Source: Candidatus Symbiopectobacterium sp. NZEC151
Lineage (GTDB): Bacteria > Pseudomonadota > Gammaproteobacteria > Enterobacterales > Enterobacteriaceae
Direction of reading: 5' to 3'
DNA length: 64,000 nucleotides
Assembly: GCF_025962655.1 (NCBI RefSeq)
Contig: NZ_JAGFPE010000003.1
Span: forward strand, 62,001-126,000
The notes below the pieces were generated by a model. It saw nothing but the letters and a program-made list of their open reading frames with translations, was not told where the DNA came from and ran no database searches. The translations under genes were made by a program, and so were the position numbers. Shown here in pieces: positions 26,369-35,778 of this stretch (position 1 is its first letter; the number at the start of each line of letters is the position of its first letter).

Positions 26369-26863
26369 TCACGCTCTTACGTGCTTACGCAAAAAGTTCT
26401 CAATGCCTTGTTCGTCCAAACGGTAGCGAATCCATTCACTTTGTGCGTTAGCACCAATACTGTCGTAAAAATCGATAGCAGGCTGGTTCCAATCCAGTAC
26501 GCTCCACTCCAGGCGACCACAACCTCGCTCTTTGGCCAATTTTGCTACATGTGCCAACAACGCTTTGCCTGCACCATGCTGACGGAAACGTTTGGCTACA
26601 TAGAGATCTTCAAGATAAATACCGTTCTTTCCCAGCCAGGTGGAATAACTCATAAAGAATACCGCGTAGCCAACCGGTACCCCGTCAATGGCACAAATTA
26701 AGGCTTCCGTGCGCGTATCAGGGCCAAACAGCGTTTTTTCAATGTCTTCCCGCGTCGCAATCACTTGATTACGGGCAAGTTCATATTCCGCCAGCTCAAT
26801 AATCATATCCAAGATCGCGCCCGCATCAGCTTTCTGAGCGGGATAAATGGTTATATTCATCAT
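26369..26863 (-). CDS. GNAT-family N-acetyltransferase (SSAT-like)
   Basis: 164 residues. Typical GNAT elements in order: an N-terminal strand and helix ('ITIYPAQKADAGAILDMI'), motif A with the acetyl-CoA loop ('LYVAKRFRQHGAGKALL'), and motif B ('RLEWSVLDWNQPAIDFYDSIGA'). The 'WSVLDWNxPAIxFYxxxGA' string is characteristic of the diamine/spermidine N1-acetyltransferase-like subgroup, so a small amine substrate is plausible though unproven. AGGAAAGG lies just before two adjacent ATG codons (26863 and 26860). It is convergent with cybC. Confidence 0.9.
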   Translation of the reverse strand: MMNITIYPAQKADAGAILDMIIELAEYELARNQVIATREDIEKTLFGPDTRTEALICAIDGVPVGYAVFFMSYSTWLGKNGIYLEDLYVAKRFRQHGAGKALLAHVAKLAKERGCGRLEWSVLDWNQPAIDFYDSIGANAQSEWIRYRLDEQGIENFLRKHVRA

Positions 26864-27067
26864 CCTTTCCTATTATAAACGCCAACATTGCCTCCTGATG
26901 CTACCTTAGAGAGGTTGCAGTATGAACAGCATTTTGTTCATTGGGCGATAATAATCACGCCACGGCGCTATCTCGAACGAGAATATCAGCGTGAACAGGG
27001 TTAAATAGCGCGAAGAGGGATAACCGGGCATGCAAGAAAGCAAGCAAAGCGCAGAAAAGGCATCCTG

Positions 27068-27727
27068 CTAGCGCAAGCGCACCATGGAAAGGGATCCACC
27101 GTACACGGCCCCCGTATCGAGATAGATCTGATTGGCATACGCGCACACCTTTTTAAGCGGCGTGTGTCCGAAGATAAAACGATCAGCCCCCTCGATCCGT
27201 TGATAGTCGCCAGCCTGGGCTTGGCGCAACCGCGTACGCCCCCACACGACGTCATCCACATCGACCGGTAGATCCAAACCATAACGAGCAGACGGATAAT
27301 CCGCGTGAGCAATAACATAAAGGCGCGTTTGCACGTTGACTTCCAGAACATGCGGCAATGACGCCGACAGATGGATCAGTCGATCGATGGAATGACGATG
27401 TACCGGACTCAAGTCGAAATACCAGCCACCACCATTGTTGCGCCAGCAATCGCTACTCTCTCCTTGCAACACCGCTTGCGCCATACACTCATGATTGCCT
27501 GTCACCGAAATGAACCAGGGCGCATCCAACAGAGCCAGACACGCAGGGCTGTCCGGGCCGCGATCGATAAGATCGCCGACAGCAATCAGCAGATCACAAC
27601 GTTCATCAAATTTTCGTGCAATCAGTTGCTGCTTCAATTGTTGATAGCAGCCATGAAGATCCCCAACCACCCACACATGGCGATAATCATCTCCACGAAT
27701 ACTGCGGTAGCGAACAACCTCTTGCAT
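27068..27727 (-). CDS. Serine/threonine protein phosphatase, PphA/PphB type
   Basis: 219 residues from the ATG at 27727, which has GGAGGGG just upstream; a GTG at 27742 lacks one. The metallophosphatase signatures are all present: GDLHG (22-26), 'GDLIDRGPDS' (51-60), 'GNHE' (77-80), and the later metal-binding His in 'YVIAHADYP' and 'FIFGHTPLKK'. This is the PPP-type lambda phosphatase fold of enterobacterial PphA and PphB, binuclear-metal enzymes removing phosphate from Ser/Thr and in PphA linked to misfolded-protein signalling. Which of the two this represents is not clear. Confidence 0.9.
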   Translation of the reverse strand: MQEVVRYRSIRGDDYRHVWVVGDLHGCYQQLKQQLIARKFDERCDLLIAVGDLIDRGPDSPACLALLDAPWFISVTGNHECMAQAVLQGESSDCWRNNGGGWYFDLSPVHRHSIDRLIHLSASLPHVLEVNVQTRLYVIAHADYPSARYGLDLPVDVDDVVWGRTRLRQAQAGDYQRIEGADRFIFGHTPLKKVCAYANQIYLDTGAVYGGSLSMVRLR

Positions 27728-28039
27728 TTTCCCCTCCAGCACTGCAATGACGCCTTAAAAGAGTGTCGCGCGCCATCGGCGCTGTTCATGCAATCAGGGA
27801 GTAAAAACCACAAAATCGCAAAATCACACAGACACACATAATTATGCGTAACAGATCGCAGTCGACCAGCATGAAAAATATCCGAGACATGAAAAATAGC
27901 GATTTTTATAACAAAGGAACGCCGAGTCTTGCGGTGTTGTTATTGATGATACAGGCCTGATAATGCTCTGGAGGGAAGTCAGGAAAGGCATTCACACCGC
28001 CACACCGAAAGCCGGGATGGCGGCAACGCAGTTAGGGTG
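27728..28039. other. Intergenic region with nothing recognised
   Basis: About 310 bases upstream of the phosphatase gene and downstream of the 142-residue gene. It contains an A/C-rich stretch near 27800-27845. I see no gene, strong hairpin or recognised operator. Confidence 0.4.
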
Positions 28040-28468
28040 CTAAGCGGCGTAAAGCGCCTCCACCGCCCGATCGCATTCAGGTACAGCAAATTTTGCATAG
28101 TGCAACGCATGGTGCACCTGTTGTTTGTCACTCTCGGGATAAACCTGCGTATCCAGCAGCAGCGCCCCAATCGCTTGCGCATCCAGCATCGTGAAGGTGG
28201 TCCGAAGCGCCAGAGCGATATCAGGCCCGCCATAACACATATTGCGCAATAACACCGCCAATTCATGGGCGACGATCTTTCCCTGATAAACCGTATACAG
28301 TACATCGGCAATCAGTTTGGCATTTAATACACTAATGCGGGAAATATCATGATAGTGCCCGCCCAATGCCTGAATCATATGCTCGACGGCCTGCGTCGGC
28401 GTTTTCCCCTGATCGCGCAGAGACGTTAACGCCGTAACGAGTTTGTTCTGCAACTCATCTGCCATCAT
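28040..28468 (-). CDS. Conserved-looking hypothetical protein, 142 residues
   Basis: I do not recognise a family. GAGGACAGG precedes the ATG pair at 28468, and codon use resembles neighbouring chromosomal genes. The sequence is soluble and mostly alpha-helical ('LQNKLVTALTSLRDQGKTPTQAVEHMIQAL'-like spacing, shown in part), with 'HYHDISRIS' and 'HHALHYAKFAVPECDRAVEAL'. There is no signal peptide or membrane segment. It stands alone between the phosphatase and nifJ. Confidence 0.7.
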   Translation of the reverse strand: MMADELQNKLVTALTSLRDQGKTPTQAVEHMIQALGGHYHDISRISVLNAKLIADVLYTVYQGKIVAHELAVLLRNMCYGGPDIALALRTTFTMLDAQAIGALLLDTQVYPESDKQQVHHALHYAKFAVPECDRAVEALYAA

Positions 28469-28818
28469 CCTGTCCTCTTATTATGCCCTTGGTCAATGGT
28501 TTTGCATCGCCGAGGTTTAGGTAACATATCGCATTTTTTGTCAGGGCAATATCGGTTTAAGAGAAAAATTAACAATTTTCAATATAGCGGCGTTACTCAC
28601 TGATTTTTATTGATATCCCTATTTTTTATGTGGTTCTGATACCCTCCGCAAGATAGGCGGTAACGGGGTTATGTGATACATTCTCCTGCAAAGATGCTCA
28701 TTTGCGCGAATTTATCCATATGAGCACATTATGGTTCATCCAAACCCTTTTCTCTGATGCGATAATGCAAAAAAGCAATCGTATTTCATTTTGTGAGCAA
28801 GCAAGTTAAGGTTAAATC
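28469..28818. other. Upstream region of nifJ
   Basis: 350 bases between the leftward hypothetical gene and nifJ. It is AT-rich in the first half and should hold the nifJ promoter. I did not find a convincing FNR, CRP or Fis site; a GGCGGTAAC string at 28657 is one base off an ops element but is in the wrong context. Confidence 0.4.
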
Positions 28819-31800
28819 ATGATCACCACTGACGGTAACAGCGCAGTCGTTTCTGTAGCCTGGCGAGCAAACGACGTCATCGCCATCTACCCGATAACCC
28901 CAAGTTCTTCCATGGCTGAACAAGCTGCCGCGTGGTCGAGCGATGAACGTAAGAACTTGTGGGGAGATACCCCCCGGGTGATCGAAATGCAGTCGGAAGG
29001 CGGTGCGATTGCCACCGTGCACGGGGCGTTGCAGACGGGTGCGCTGGCGACATCGTTTACCTCATCGCAGGGATTGCTGCTGATGATCCCGACGCTCTAC
29101 AAGCTGGCCGGACAGTTAACCCCTTTCGTGCTGCACGTTGCCGCCCGTACCGTCGCCACCCATGCGCTCTCCATTTTCTGCGATCACTCTGACGTGATGG
29201 CGGTGCGCCAGACAGGCTGCGCCCTGCTTTGTGCCAACACCGTGCAAGAAGCGCAAGATTTCGCCTTGATTGCACACATCGCCACGCTCAACAGCCGCGT
29301 GCCCTTTATCCATTTCTTCGACGGTTTCCGCACTTCACATGAAATTAATAAAGTGGAACCGCTTAGTGATGAAGTCTTGCTAAAACTGCTGCCTCAAGAT
29401 GCGATTGCCGCGCACCGTGAGCGAGCGCTTACACCAGAACGTCCGGTGATCCGTGGCACCGCCTCCAACCCAGACACCTTCTTCCAGGCGCGCGAAGCCA
29501 CCAATCCGTGGTACAACAACACCTACTCTCACGTTGAGCAGGCGATGGATGCCTTTGCTGAAGCCACCGGGCGTCGCTATCAACCGTTTGAATATTACGG
29601 ACACCCGGAAGCAACGCGCGTGATTGTGCTGATGGGATCGGGCGTAGGCACGTGCGAAGAGGTGGTGGACTCCCTGCTGACCCGCGGTGAAAAAGTAGGC
29701 GTGCTTAAAGTGCGTCTGTATCGCCCGTTCTCGGCACAGCACCTGCTCGCCGCCATTCCGCACACCGCGCAGAGCATCGCCGTGCTCGATCGCACCAAAG
29801 AGCCCGGAGCCCTGGCAGAACCGCTTTATCTGGATGTGATGACCGCACTGGCAGAAGCCTTTTCCCGTGGCGAGCGTGCCACGCTGCCGCGCACCATTGG
29901 TGGCCGCTATGGCTTGTCATCCAAAGAGTTCACACCGCAGTGTGTGCAGGCTATTTTTAATGAGTTAGCACTTGCTAACCCAAGGCCACGTTTCACCGTG
30001 GGTATTTATGATGATGTGACCCACCTTTCACTGCCGTTGCCGGAGCAACACTTCCCCTCCAGTGCCGGATTGGAAGCGCTGTTCTACGGACTCGGCAGCG
30101 ATGGCACCGTTTCCGCCACCAAAAATGCCATCAAAATTGTGGGTTCCAGCACACCGATGTTTGTGCAGGGCTATTTCGTCTACGACTCCAAAAAAGCAGG
30201 CAGTCTGACGGTATCGCACATGCGCGTGGGCCCGCACCCGATCAATTCGGCCTATCTGATCGATCAGGCTGATTTTGTGGCGTGCCACCAGTGGCAGTTT
30301 ATCGATAAGTACGCCATGGTCGAACGCTTGAAACCCGGCGGTATCTTCCTGATTAACACCCCTTACAGCGCCGACGATCTGTGGCACCGCCTGCCACAAG
30401 AGGTGCAAGCCGGGCTGAATCAACGTCAGGCAAAGGTCTATTGCATCAATGCGGCAAAAATTGCCCGTGAATGTCAGTTGGGTGCACGTATCAACACCGT
30501 GATGCAGATGGCTTTCTTCCATCTCTCGCAGATTTTGCCTGGTGACGTGGCGGTAGAGAAACTGCGTAACGCCATCGAAAAGAGCTACGGTAGCAAAGGT
30601 GAAGAGCTGGTCGCGCGCAACTGGAAGGCGCTGGAAGCCACGCTGGCAGCGCTGGAATCCGTTGCGCTGGAAGCGGTTAATCCAGACAGCCCGCAGCGCC
30701 CGCCCGTGGTGTCCGATGCTGCGCCGGACTTCGTTAAAACAGTGACGGCAACCATGCTGGCCGGACTGGGCGACACCTTACCCGTTTCCGCCCTGCCGCC
30801 CGATGGCACCTGGCCCACCGGCACCACTCAGTGGGAAAAACGCAACATCGCGGAAGCCATTCCGCTTTGGAAACCAGAGCTGTGTACGCAGTGTAACCAC
30901 TGTGTCGCCGCCTGTCCGCACTCGGCTATCCGTGCCAAAGTGGTGCCTGCCGAGGCGATGAGCAACGCGCCCGATTCACTGCAATCGCTGGATGTGAAAG
31001 CTCGCGATATGCGTGGTCAGAAGTATGTACTGCAAGTCGCCCCGGAAGATTGTACGGGATGTAACCTGTGCGTCGAGGTGTGCCCGGCGAAAGACCGTCA
31101 AAACCCTGAGATCAAAGCCATCAACATGGAGTCCCGCCTGGATAACCTGAGCGTGGAAAAAAACCACTTTGATTTCTTCCTGCAATTGCCGGAAATCGAC
31201 AAGAACAAGCTGGAACGTATCGATATCCGCACGTCACAGCTGATTACGCCGCTGTTCGAGTACTCGGGTGCCTGTTCCGGTTGTGGCGAAACGCCATATA
31301 TCAAACTGTTAACGCAGCTCTATGGCGATCGTTTACTGGTAGCCAACGCCACCGGGTGTTCGTCTATTTACGGTGGCAACCTGCCTACCACGCCGTGGAC
31401 CACCGATGCCAATGGACGCGGACCCGCCTGGGCCAACTCGCTGTTTGAGGATAACGCCGAATTTGGTTTAGGTTTCCGTCTCAGCGTGGATCAACATCGC
31501 CAGCGCGCCTTGCGTCAGCTCTTGCAGTTGGCACCGCAGCTCCCCGCCGATCTGGTAAGCGCCTTGCAGGAAGAGAACATTGCGCCGGATCTGCGCCGCC
31601 AGCAAATTGCACAGCTGCGTGAACAGCTTGCCAGCGTCAATGAACCGGCAGCGCGGGAACTCAGCCACGATGCCGACCACCTGGTGGACAAATCCGTTTG
31701 GCTGATTGGCGGTGACGGTTGGGCCTATGATATTGGCTACGGTGGTCTGGATCATGTGATGAGCCTGACAGAAAACGTCAACGTGCTGGTGCTGGATACC

Positions 31801-32352
31801 CAGTGCTATTCCAATACCGGCGGCCAACAATCCAAGGCAACGCCGTTGGGTGCGGTCACCAAATTTGGTGAAAAAGGCAAGCGTAAGGCGCGTAAAGATC
31901 TGGGTATCAACGTGATGATGTATGGCCACGTTTATGTTGCGCAGATTTCACTGGGAGCACAGCTTAACCAAACGGTGAAAGCGATTCAGGAAGCAGAAGC
32001 CTGGCCTGGCCCGTCACTGATTATTGCCTACAGCCCCTGTGAAGAGCACGGCTACGATCTGGCGTTCAGTCACGATCAGATGCGTCAGCTGACGGCTACC
32101 GGATTCTGGCCGCTCTATCGCTTCGATCCGCGTCGTGTGGAAGAAGGCAAACCGGCGTTGGTCACGGATTCCCGTCCGCCCTCCAGCAGCCTGAGCGAGA
32201 CGCTACTGAAAGAGCAACGCTTCCGTCGGCTGAATACGCAAATGCCGGAAGAGACCGCGCGGTTGTATGAAGAAGCGGAACTGGATCTGCGGCGTCGCTT
32301 TGATTTCCTGACGATGATGGCAGGCAAAGCAGAGAAGAACTCGCAAGAATAA
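28819..32352 (+). CDS. nifJ: Pyruvate:ferredoxin/flavodoxin oxidoreductase
   Basis: 1177 residues, the usual length for the single-chain enzyme. It catalyses pyruvate + CoA to acetyl-CoA + CO2 with ferredoxin or flavodoxin as electron acceptor. Domain order as seen: the pyruvate-binding domain starting 'NSAVVSVAWRANDVIAIYPITPSS', the gamma-type domain, and a two-cluster ferredoxin domain with 'CTQCNHCVAACP' (about 690) and 'CTGCNLCVEVCP' (about 745). The TPP-binding C-terminal part follows with 'CSGCGETPY' (proximal cluster Cys), 'GDGWAYDIGYGGLDHV' (Mg-TPP loop) and 'YSNTGGQQSKATPLG'. A further Cys near 'YSPCEEHG' completes the cluster. Outside nif clusters, enterobacterial homologues (YdbK) serve redox and oxidative-stress roles. 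No nif genes are in the window. Confidence 0.98.
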   Translation: MITTDGNSAVVSVAWRANDVIAIYPITPSSSMAEQAAAWSSDERKNLWGDTPRVIEMQSEGGAIATVHGALQTGALATSFTSSQGLLLMIPTLYKLAGQLTPFVLHVAARTVATHALSIFCDHSDVMAVRQTGCALLCANTVQEAQDFALIAHIATLNSRVPFIHFFDGFRTSHEINKVEPLSDEVLLKLLPQDAIAAHRERALTPERPVIRGTASNPDTFFQAREATNPWYNNTYSHVEQAMDAFAEATGRRYQPFEYYGHPEATRVIVLMGSGVGTCEEVVDSLLTRGEKVGVLKVRLYRPFSAQHLLAAIPHTAQSIAVLDRTKEPGALAEPLYLDVMTALAEAFSRGERATLPRTIGGRYGLSSKEFTPQCVQAIFNELALANPRPRFTVGIYDDVTHLSLPLPEQHFPSSAGLEALFYGLGSDGTVSATKNAIKIVGSSTPMFVQGYFVYDSKKAGSLTVSHMRVGPHPINSAYLIDQADFVACHQWQFIDKYAMVERLKPGGIFLINTPYSADDLWHRLPQEVQAGLNQRQAKVYCINAAKIARECQLGARINTVMQMAFFHLSQILPGDVAVEKLRNAIEKSYGSKGEELVARNWKALEATLAALESVALEAVNPDSPQRPPVVSDAAPDFVKTVTATMLAGLGDTLPVSALPPDGTWPTGTTQWEKRNIAEAIPLWKPELCTQCNHCVAACPHSAIRAKVVPAEAMSNAPDSLQSLDVKARDMRGQKYVLQVAPEDCTGCNLCVEVCPAKDRQNPEIKAINMESRLDNLSVEKNHFDFFLQLPEIDKNKLERIDIRTSQLITPLFEYSGACSGCGETPYIKLLTQLYGDRLLVANATGCSSIYGGNLPTTPWTTDANGRGPAWANSLFEDNAEFGLGFRLSVDQHRQRALRQLLQLAPQLPADLVSALQEENIAPDLRRQQIAQLREQLASVNEPAARELSHDADHLVDKSVWLIGGDGWAYDIGYGGLDHVMSLTENVNVLVLDTQCYSNTGGQQSKATPLGAVTKFGEKGKRKARKDLGINVMMYGHVYVAQISLGAQLNQTVKAIQEAEAWPGPSLIIAYSPCEEHGYDLAFSHDQMRQLTATGFWPLYRFDPRRVEEGKPALVTDSRPPSSSLSETLLKEQRFRRLNTQMPEETARLYEEAELDLRRRFDFLTMMAGKAEKNSQE

Positions 32353-32362
32353 GGCCGTGCTG

Positions 32363-32402
32363 CCCGACGAGATCCTCAGTGCAAGCCGAGGATCTCGTCG
32401 GG
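32363..32402. terminator. Perfect 15-bp hairpin between convergent nifJ and MocR genes
   Basis: The arms CCCGACGAGATCCTC (32363-32377) and its exact complement (32388-32402) enclose a 10-base loop. It sits between two convergent genes. Neither strand has a U-tract after the stem, so it may act as a 3' stabiliser or bidirectional barrier rather than a classic intrinsic terminator. Confidence 0.7.
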
Positions 32403-32412
32403 AAAATGGGCG

Positions 32413-33744
32413 TTAGCGAAAGATCTGGCTGACGGCTTCGGCCACGGGTTCTACCAGATGATCGGGCAGTTGGCAGATGCTGAGCCGAATAAACTGCCCG
32501 CTTTTTACTCCAGCCCGCTCCCCCGGTTGCACGGCAATACCGCGTGCGGCCAATGTCACCAACGCATAACGCTCCGAAGGCACCGGTAACCAGATACAGA
32601 GCCCGTCGTTTTCAGGCACATAAATACCGCGCCGTGCTAGTGCGTCAGCTAACGCCTGTCGCCGCTGGTGATAAACCTCTTGTGCATGCGCGATGCTCTG
32701 CTGAGTTTGTGCATCCGTCAATAAATAAGCCAGCGCCCCTTGCAGTATTCTGCTGCTCCATCCCGCGCCAAAATGTCGGAAGGATTGAATCTGCCCCATA
32801 CAGGTTTTGCTGCCCGATATCACCGCCAAACGTAAATCCGGTCCATAAGCTTTCGAGTAGGATCGAATGTGCACCGTGCGATCGGGATAGTAGCGCCCCA
32901 GACTGATCGCCGGGTGTGTCGATAATTCGCCAACGCCATCATCTTCCAGAATCAACACATTGTCGTGGACAGCAAGCAGCGCGGCCAACTCGGCCAGCCG
33001 TTCCGGGCTTATGGCATTACCCGTGTGCGAATGCGTTCTGGGCTGGAAAATAAACGCCGTCGGTTTTTGCAGCAACGCTTGTTTCAGCGCTTCCGGTTCA
33101 GGGCCGTGCTCATCGCACTCCACCATAATGGCATTCATGCCCAGATGATCGAGCATATCCAGCACGCGCGCCGCCGTTGGGCTTTCGACGGCCACCGACG
33201 AGCCCGGAAACAGCAGTGCCTGCAATGCCAGATACATACCATCAAACCCACCATCCGAGGTGATAAACGCCTCCGCCGGATAAGGCCAATGGCGGCGCAC
33301 CGTCTGTTCCAATTCCGGAATGATGGCAGTGCGCTGGTAGCTGTTCAAATTTGGGGCTAACAGACCATGGCATAGCGCGGCCGACAGATCAGGCAGCAAT
33401 GCCGGGTCTGGCGCTGAAAGTGTCATATCGGCCAATATCGTGTTGCCAAAATTGCCGATCTTCTCGAAACGCTCGGGCCGAGGTGAAACATGTTGACCAC
33501 ACACCCACATCCCGGTTCTGCCGCGTCCGGCAATCACCTTCTGCCGCCGCAGTTGAGACCAGGCAGCCGAGATGGTTGCCGGGCTAACGCCCAGCACTTC
33601 AGCCAGTTCCCGAACTGACGGCAACTGGCTACCAATGGCGATGCGCTCTTCACGGATCAATGCAGCGATATCCATCGCAATCCCCCGAATCGTGGGGTTG
33701 GTAAGCATTCCTGCCAGCCAGTTAGGATCGATTTTTGTGGTCAT
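32413..33744 (-). CDS. MocR/PtsJ-type GntR-family regulator with aminotransferase domain
   Basis: 443 residues. An N-terminal winged helix of the GntR class ('LPSVRELAEVLGVSPATISAAWSQL', quoted in part) occupies about 25-85. A fold-type-I PLP aminotransferase-like domain follows, with 'SDGGFDGMYLALQALL', 'LILEDDGVGELS' and 'RSYSKAYGPDLRLAVISG', in which the Lys of 'SYSKAYG' is the predicted PLP-binding residue. Such proteins sense PLP or amino-acid adducts and control nearby amino-acid, vitamin B6 or taurine-type genes. It is divergent from the solute-binding/nitrilase/ABC operon, with paired inverted repeats in between, so it probably regulates that operon. Confidence 0.93.
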   Translation of the reverse strand: MTTKIDPNWLAGMLTNPTIRGIAMDIAALIREERIAIGSQLPSVRELAEVLGVSPATISAAWSQLRRQKVIAGRGRTGMWVCGQHVSPRPERFEKIGNFGNTILADMTLSAPDPALLPDLSAALCHGLLAPNLNSYQRTAIIPELEQTVRRHWPYPAEAFITSDGGFDGMYLALQALLFPGSSVAVESPTAARVLDMLDHLGMNAIMVECDEHGPEPEALKQALLQKPTAFIFQPRTHSHTGNAISPERLAELAALLAVHDNVLILEDDGVGELSTHPAISLGRYYPDRTVHIRSYSKAYGPDLRLAVISGSKTCMGQIQSFRHFGAGWSSRILQGALAYLLTDAQTQQSIAHAQEVYHQRRQALADALARRGIYVPENDGLCIWLPVPSERYALVTLAARGIAVQPGERAGVKSGQFIRLSICQLPDHLVEPVAEAVSQIFR

Positions 33745-33754
33745 AAAAAAATAA

Positions 33755-33791
33755 TTTGTTCAATAACAAAAATCTTATTGTACACATACAA
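33755..33791. promoter_or_regulatory. Two spaced inverted repeats, likely MocR operator
   Basis: TTTGTT-caat-AACAAA (33755-33770) and TTGTA-caca-TACAA (33778-33791) have the same geometry, two arms around four bases. Their centres are 22 bp apart, about two helical turns, in the gap between the divergent MocR regulator and its putative target operon. Confidence 0.55.
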
Positions 33792-33902
33792 ATGACGATC
33801 TAGTATCAAAAAAAGTCGCATTACGTATAAAAAGTGCGCAAATGTAAGCAAGCGAATAATAAGAGATGTGCGGATTTGTTAGCCTTCACCGGGGAAAACA
33901 AC

Positions 33903-34859
33903 GTGACAATAACAATTAGATTGGCTGTACGCGATTGGGACTATTTTACCCCACTCGCTTTAGGCGACATCAAACCAAAAGGCTTTACGTTGGCGATCGA
34001 CAGGGTAGGCACACTGCCCGACGATTTAGCCCACAGCCCGCATTACGATGCAGGCGAAGTCTCTTTCAGCCGCTACGCGCAAAGTCGTGCGCGTGGCGAT
34101 GAAAGTTTGCTGGCACTCCCGCATTTCTTGATGCGGGGGTTCCGCCAGCGCTGCATTTTGACAACGGAAGAGAGCCCGTTGACCGAGTTATCGCAGTTGG
34201 CAGGAAAACGTATTGGCGTTACTGGCTGGCAGGACTCTGGCAATACCTGGACGCGCGCGTTGCTGCGTCGCGAAGGGGTGGAAACGGAAGATGCGTACTG
34301 GTATGCCGGCCGTTTGACTGACGCACATCCGATCGTTGACCGACTCGGCAAGTTTGGTCAACCGGGAAGAATTGAAGCCGCGCCCGGCGAACAACCGCTG
34401 ATCACGCTGCTGAAAAATGGCGGACTGGATGCCATCTTCACCCCCTTTATGCCAGACGGGTATTTTAGCGGGCATTCCGGGTTACGCCAATTGCAACGGG
34501 ATTTCCGTCAGGCTGAATTGGATTACTTCCATGCGGTGGGTTACAACCCGGGAATGCACGTGCTTGGCATCAAACCAGAGATAGCCCAAGAGCACCCCTG
34601 GCTGCCGGAAGCGTTGAGCGAGGTCATTGATCAATCCTACGCCATGTGGATGAACAAACGCATCAAGTACGCCGACACCACGCCGTGGCTGCTGGACGAT
34701 TTGCGTAGAACTGCGCAGGATTTGCCCGCTAACTGGAATGATAACGGCTTTGAGGTGAATAAAGTGATGATCGCTGATTTCGCCCGTGAACTGCATGCGC
34801 AGAAGCTCACAGAGGAATGTTTAACCCCTGAAGCGCTGTTCCCGTGGTCGTGCCGGTAG
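33903..34859 (+). CDS. Periplasmic-binding-like protein (dihydroxyphthalate decarboxylase/NMT1-like)
   Basis: 318 residues from the GTG at 33903 (GGGGA eight bases upstream). It has no signal peptide. The pattern 'LAVRDWDYFTPLALGDIKPKGF' followed by 'HYDAGEVSFSRYAQSRARGD', 'FRQRCILTTEESPL', 'LAGKRIGVTGWQDSGNTW' and 'GGLDAIFTPFMP' is that of type-2 periplasmic-binding folds in the 4,5-dihydroxyphthalate decarboxylase/ABC solute-binding group. Lack of a signal peptide suggests either a cytosolic enzyme or a missed upstream start. It opens the operon with a nitrilase and an amino-acid-type importer, so it likely acts on the same compound. Confidence 0.75.
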   Translation: MTITIRLAVRDWDYFTPLALGDIKPKGFTLAIDRVGTLPDDLAHSPHYDAGEVSFSRYAQSRARGDESLLALPHFLMRGFRQRCILTTEESPLTELSQLAGKRIGVTGWQDSGNTWTRALLRREGVETEDAYWYAGRLTDAHPIVDRLGKFGQPGRIEAAPGEQPLITLLKNGGLDAIFTPFMPDGYFSGHSGLRQLQRDFRQAELDYFHAVGYNPGMHVLGIKPEIAQEHPWLPEALSEVIDQSYAMWMNKRIKYADTTPWLLDDLRRTAQDLPANWNDNGFEVNKVMIADFARELHAQKLTEECLTPEALFPWSCR

Positions 34860-34900
34860 TGATGTGAACCTTAACTAAGTGATGGATAACAGGGGTTGCT

Positions 34901-35704
34901 ATGAAAGTTGCGTTGGGACAATTTGCGGTAGATAAAGAGTGGCAAAACAATGTCACCACCACGCTCTCGCTGATGGAACAGGCCGAACGGGCCGGGGCCG
35001 ATCTTCTGGTGTTGCCTGAAGGTATTCTGGCCCGTGATATCACCAATCCCAAGCTGGTGCTGACCGCCGCGCAACCCCTTGATGGCCCGTTTATGACGCA
35101 GGTGCTGGCAGCCAGTCAGGGCAACAACATGACCACCATGATGAGCATCCATGTTCCTAACGGCACAGAAAAAGTGTGGAACACGCTGGTTGCCGTTCGC
35201 AACGGCGACATCGTCGCGCAGTACCGCAAATTACATCTGTACGATGCGTTCGCCATGAAGGAATCGGAAAACGTGGTGCCCGGCGAAGAGGTTCCGCCGT
35301 TGGTCAACGTTGCCGGATTGAACGTTGGACTGATGACCTGCTACGACGTCCGCTTCCCCGAACTCGCTCGTCGTCTGGTACTGGACGGTGCCGACCTGCT
35401 GGTGCTGCCCGCTGCCTGGGTGAAAGGGCCGCTGAAAGAGACACACTGGGAACTGCTGGTGCGCGCACGCGCTCTGGAAAACACCACCTATGTGGTAGCG
35501 GTGGGTGAGTGCGGTGTGCGCAACATTGGCAACAGCATGGTCGTCGATCCCCTCGGCGTCGTGGTTGTTCAGGCACCCGAAACGCCCGCGCTGGTCTATG
35601 CTGATATCGATCCTGAACGTACTGCCTATGCCCGTGATATTTTACCGGCACTGGCTAACCGCCGTTTTGTAGCACCGCGTTTGCCACATGAAATACAAGG
35701 ATAG
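34901..35704 (+). CDS. Carbon-nitrogen hydrolase (nitrilase superfamily, YbeM-like amidase)
   Basis: 267 residues. The Glu-Lys-Cys catalytic triad of the nitrilase superfamily is visible: Glu in 'LVLPEGIL', Lys in 'QYRKLHLYDAF', Cys in 'GLMTCYDVRFPELAR'. Arm sequences match the enterobacterial YbeM/Nit1 branch (deaminated-glutathione amidase), but this copy lies in an importer operon. A role in hydrolysing an imported amide or nitrile is also plausible. It lies 41 bases after the solute-binding-like gene and 74 before the signal-peptide-bearing binding protein. The activity toward any substrate is not determined. Confidence 0.88.
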   Translation: MKVALGQFAVDKEWQNNVTTTLSLMEQAERAGADLLVLPEGILARDITNPKLVLTAAQPLDGPFMTQVLAASQGNNMTTMMSIHVPNGTEKVWNTLVAVRNGDIVAQYRKLHLYDAFAMKESENVVPGEEVPPLVNVAGLNVGLMTCYDVRFPELARRLVLDGADLLVLPAAWVKGPLKETHWELLVRARALENTTYVVAVGECGVRNIGNSMVVDPLGVVVVQAPETPALVYADIDPERTAYARDILPALANRRFVAPRLPHEIQG

Positions 35705-35778
35705 TTTTCATCACCATCACTGATTTTCACTACCATCACTGACATCTGCATTCCAACAAAGGCAGAGGAGAACACAGC

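Noticed and set aside
28657-28666. Possible ops/JUMPstart element GGCGGTAAC
   Set aside because: It differs from the consensus and lies before nifJ, not before a surface or toxin operon.
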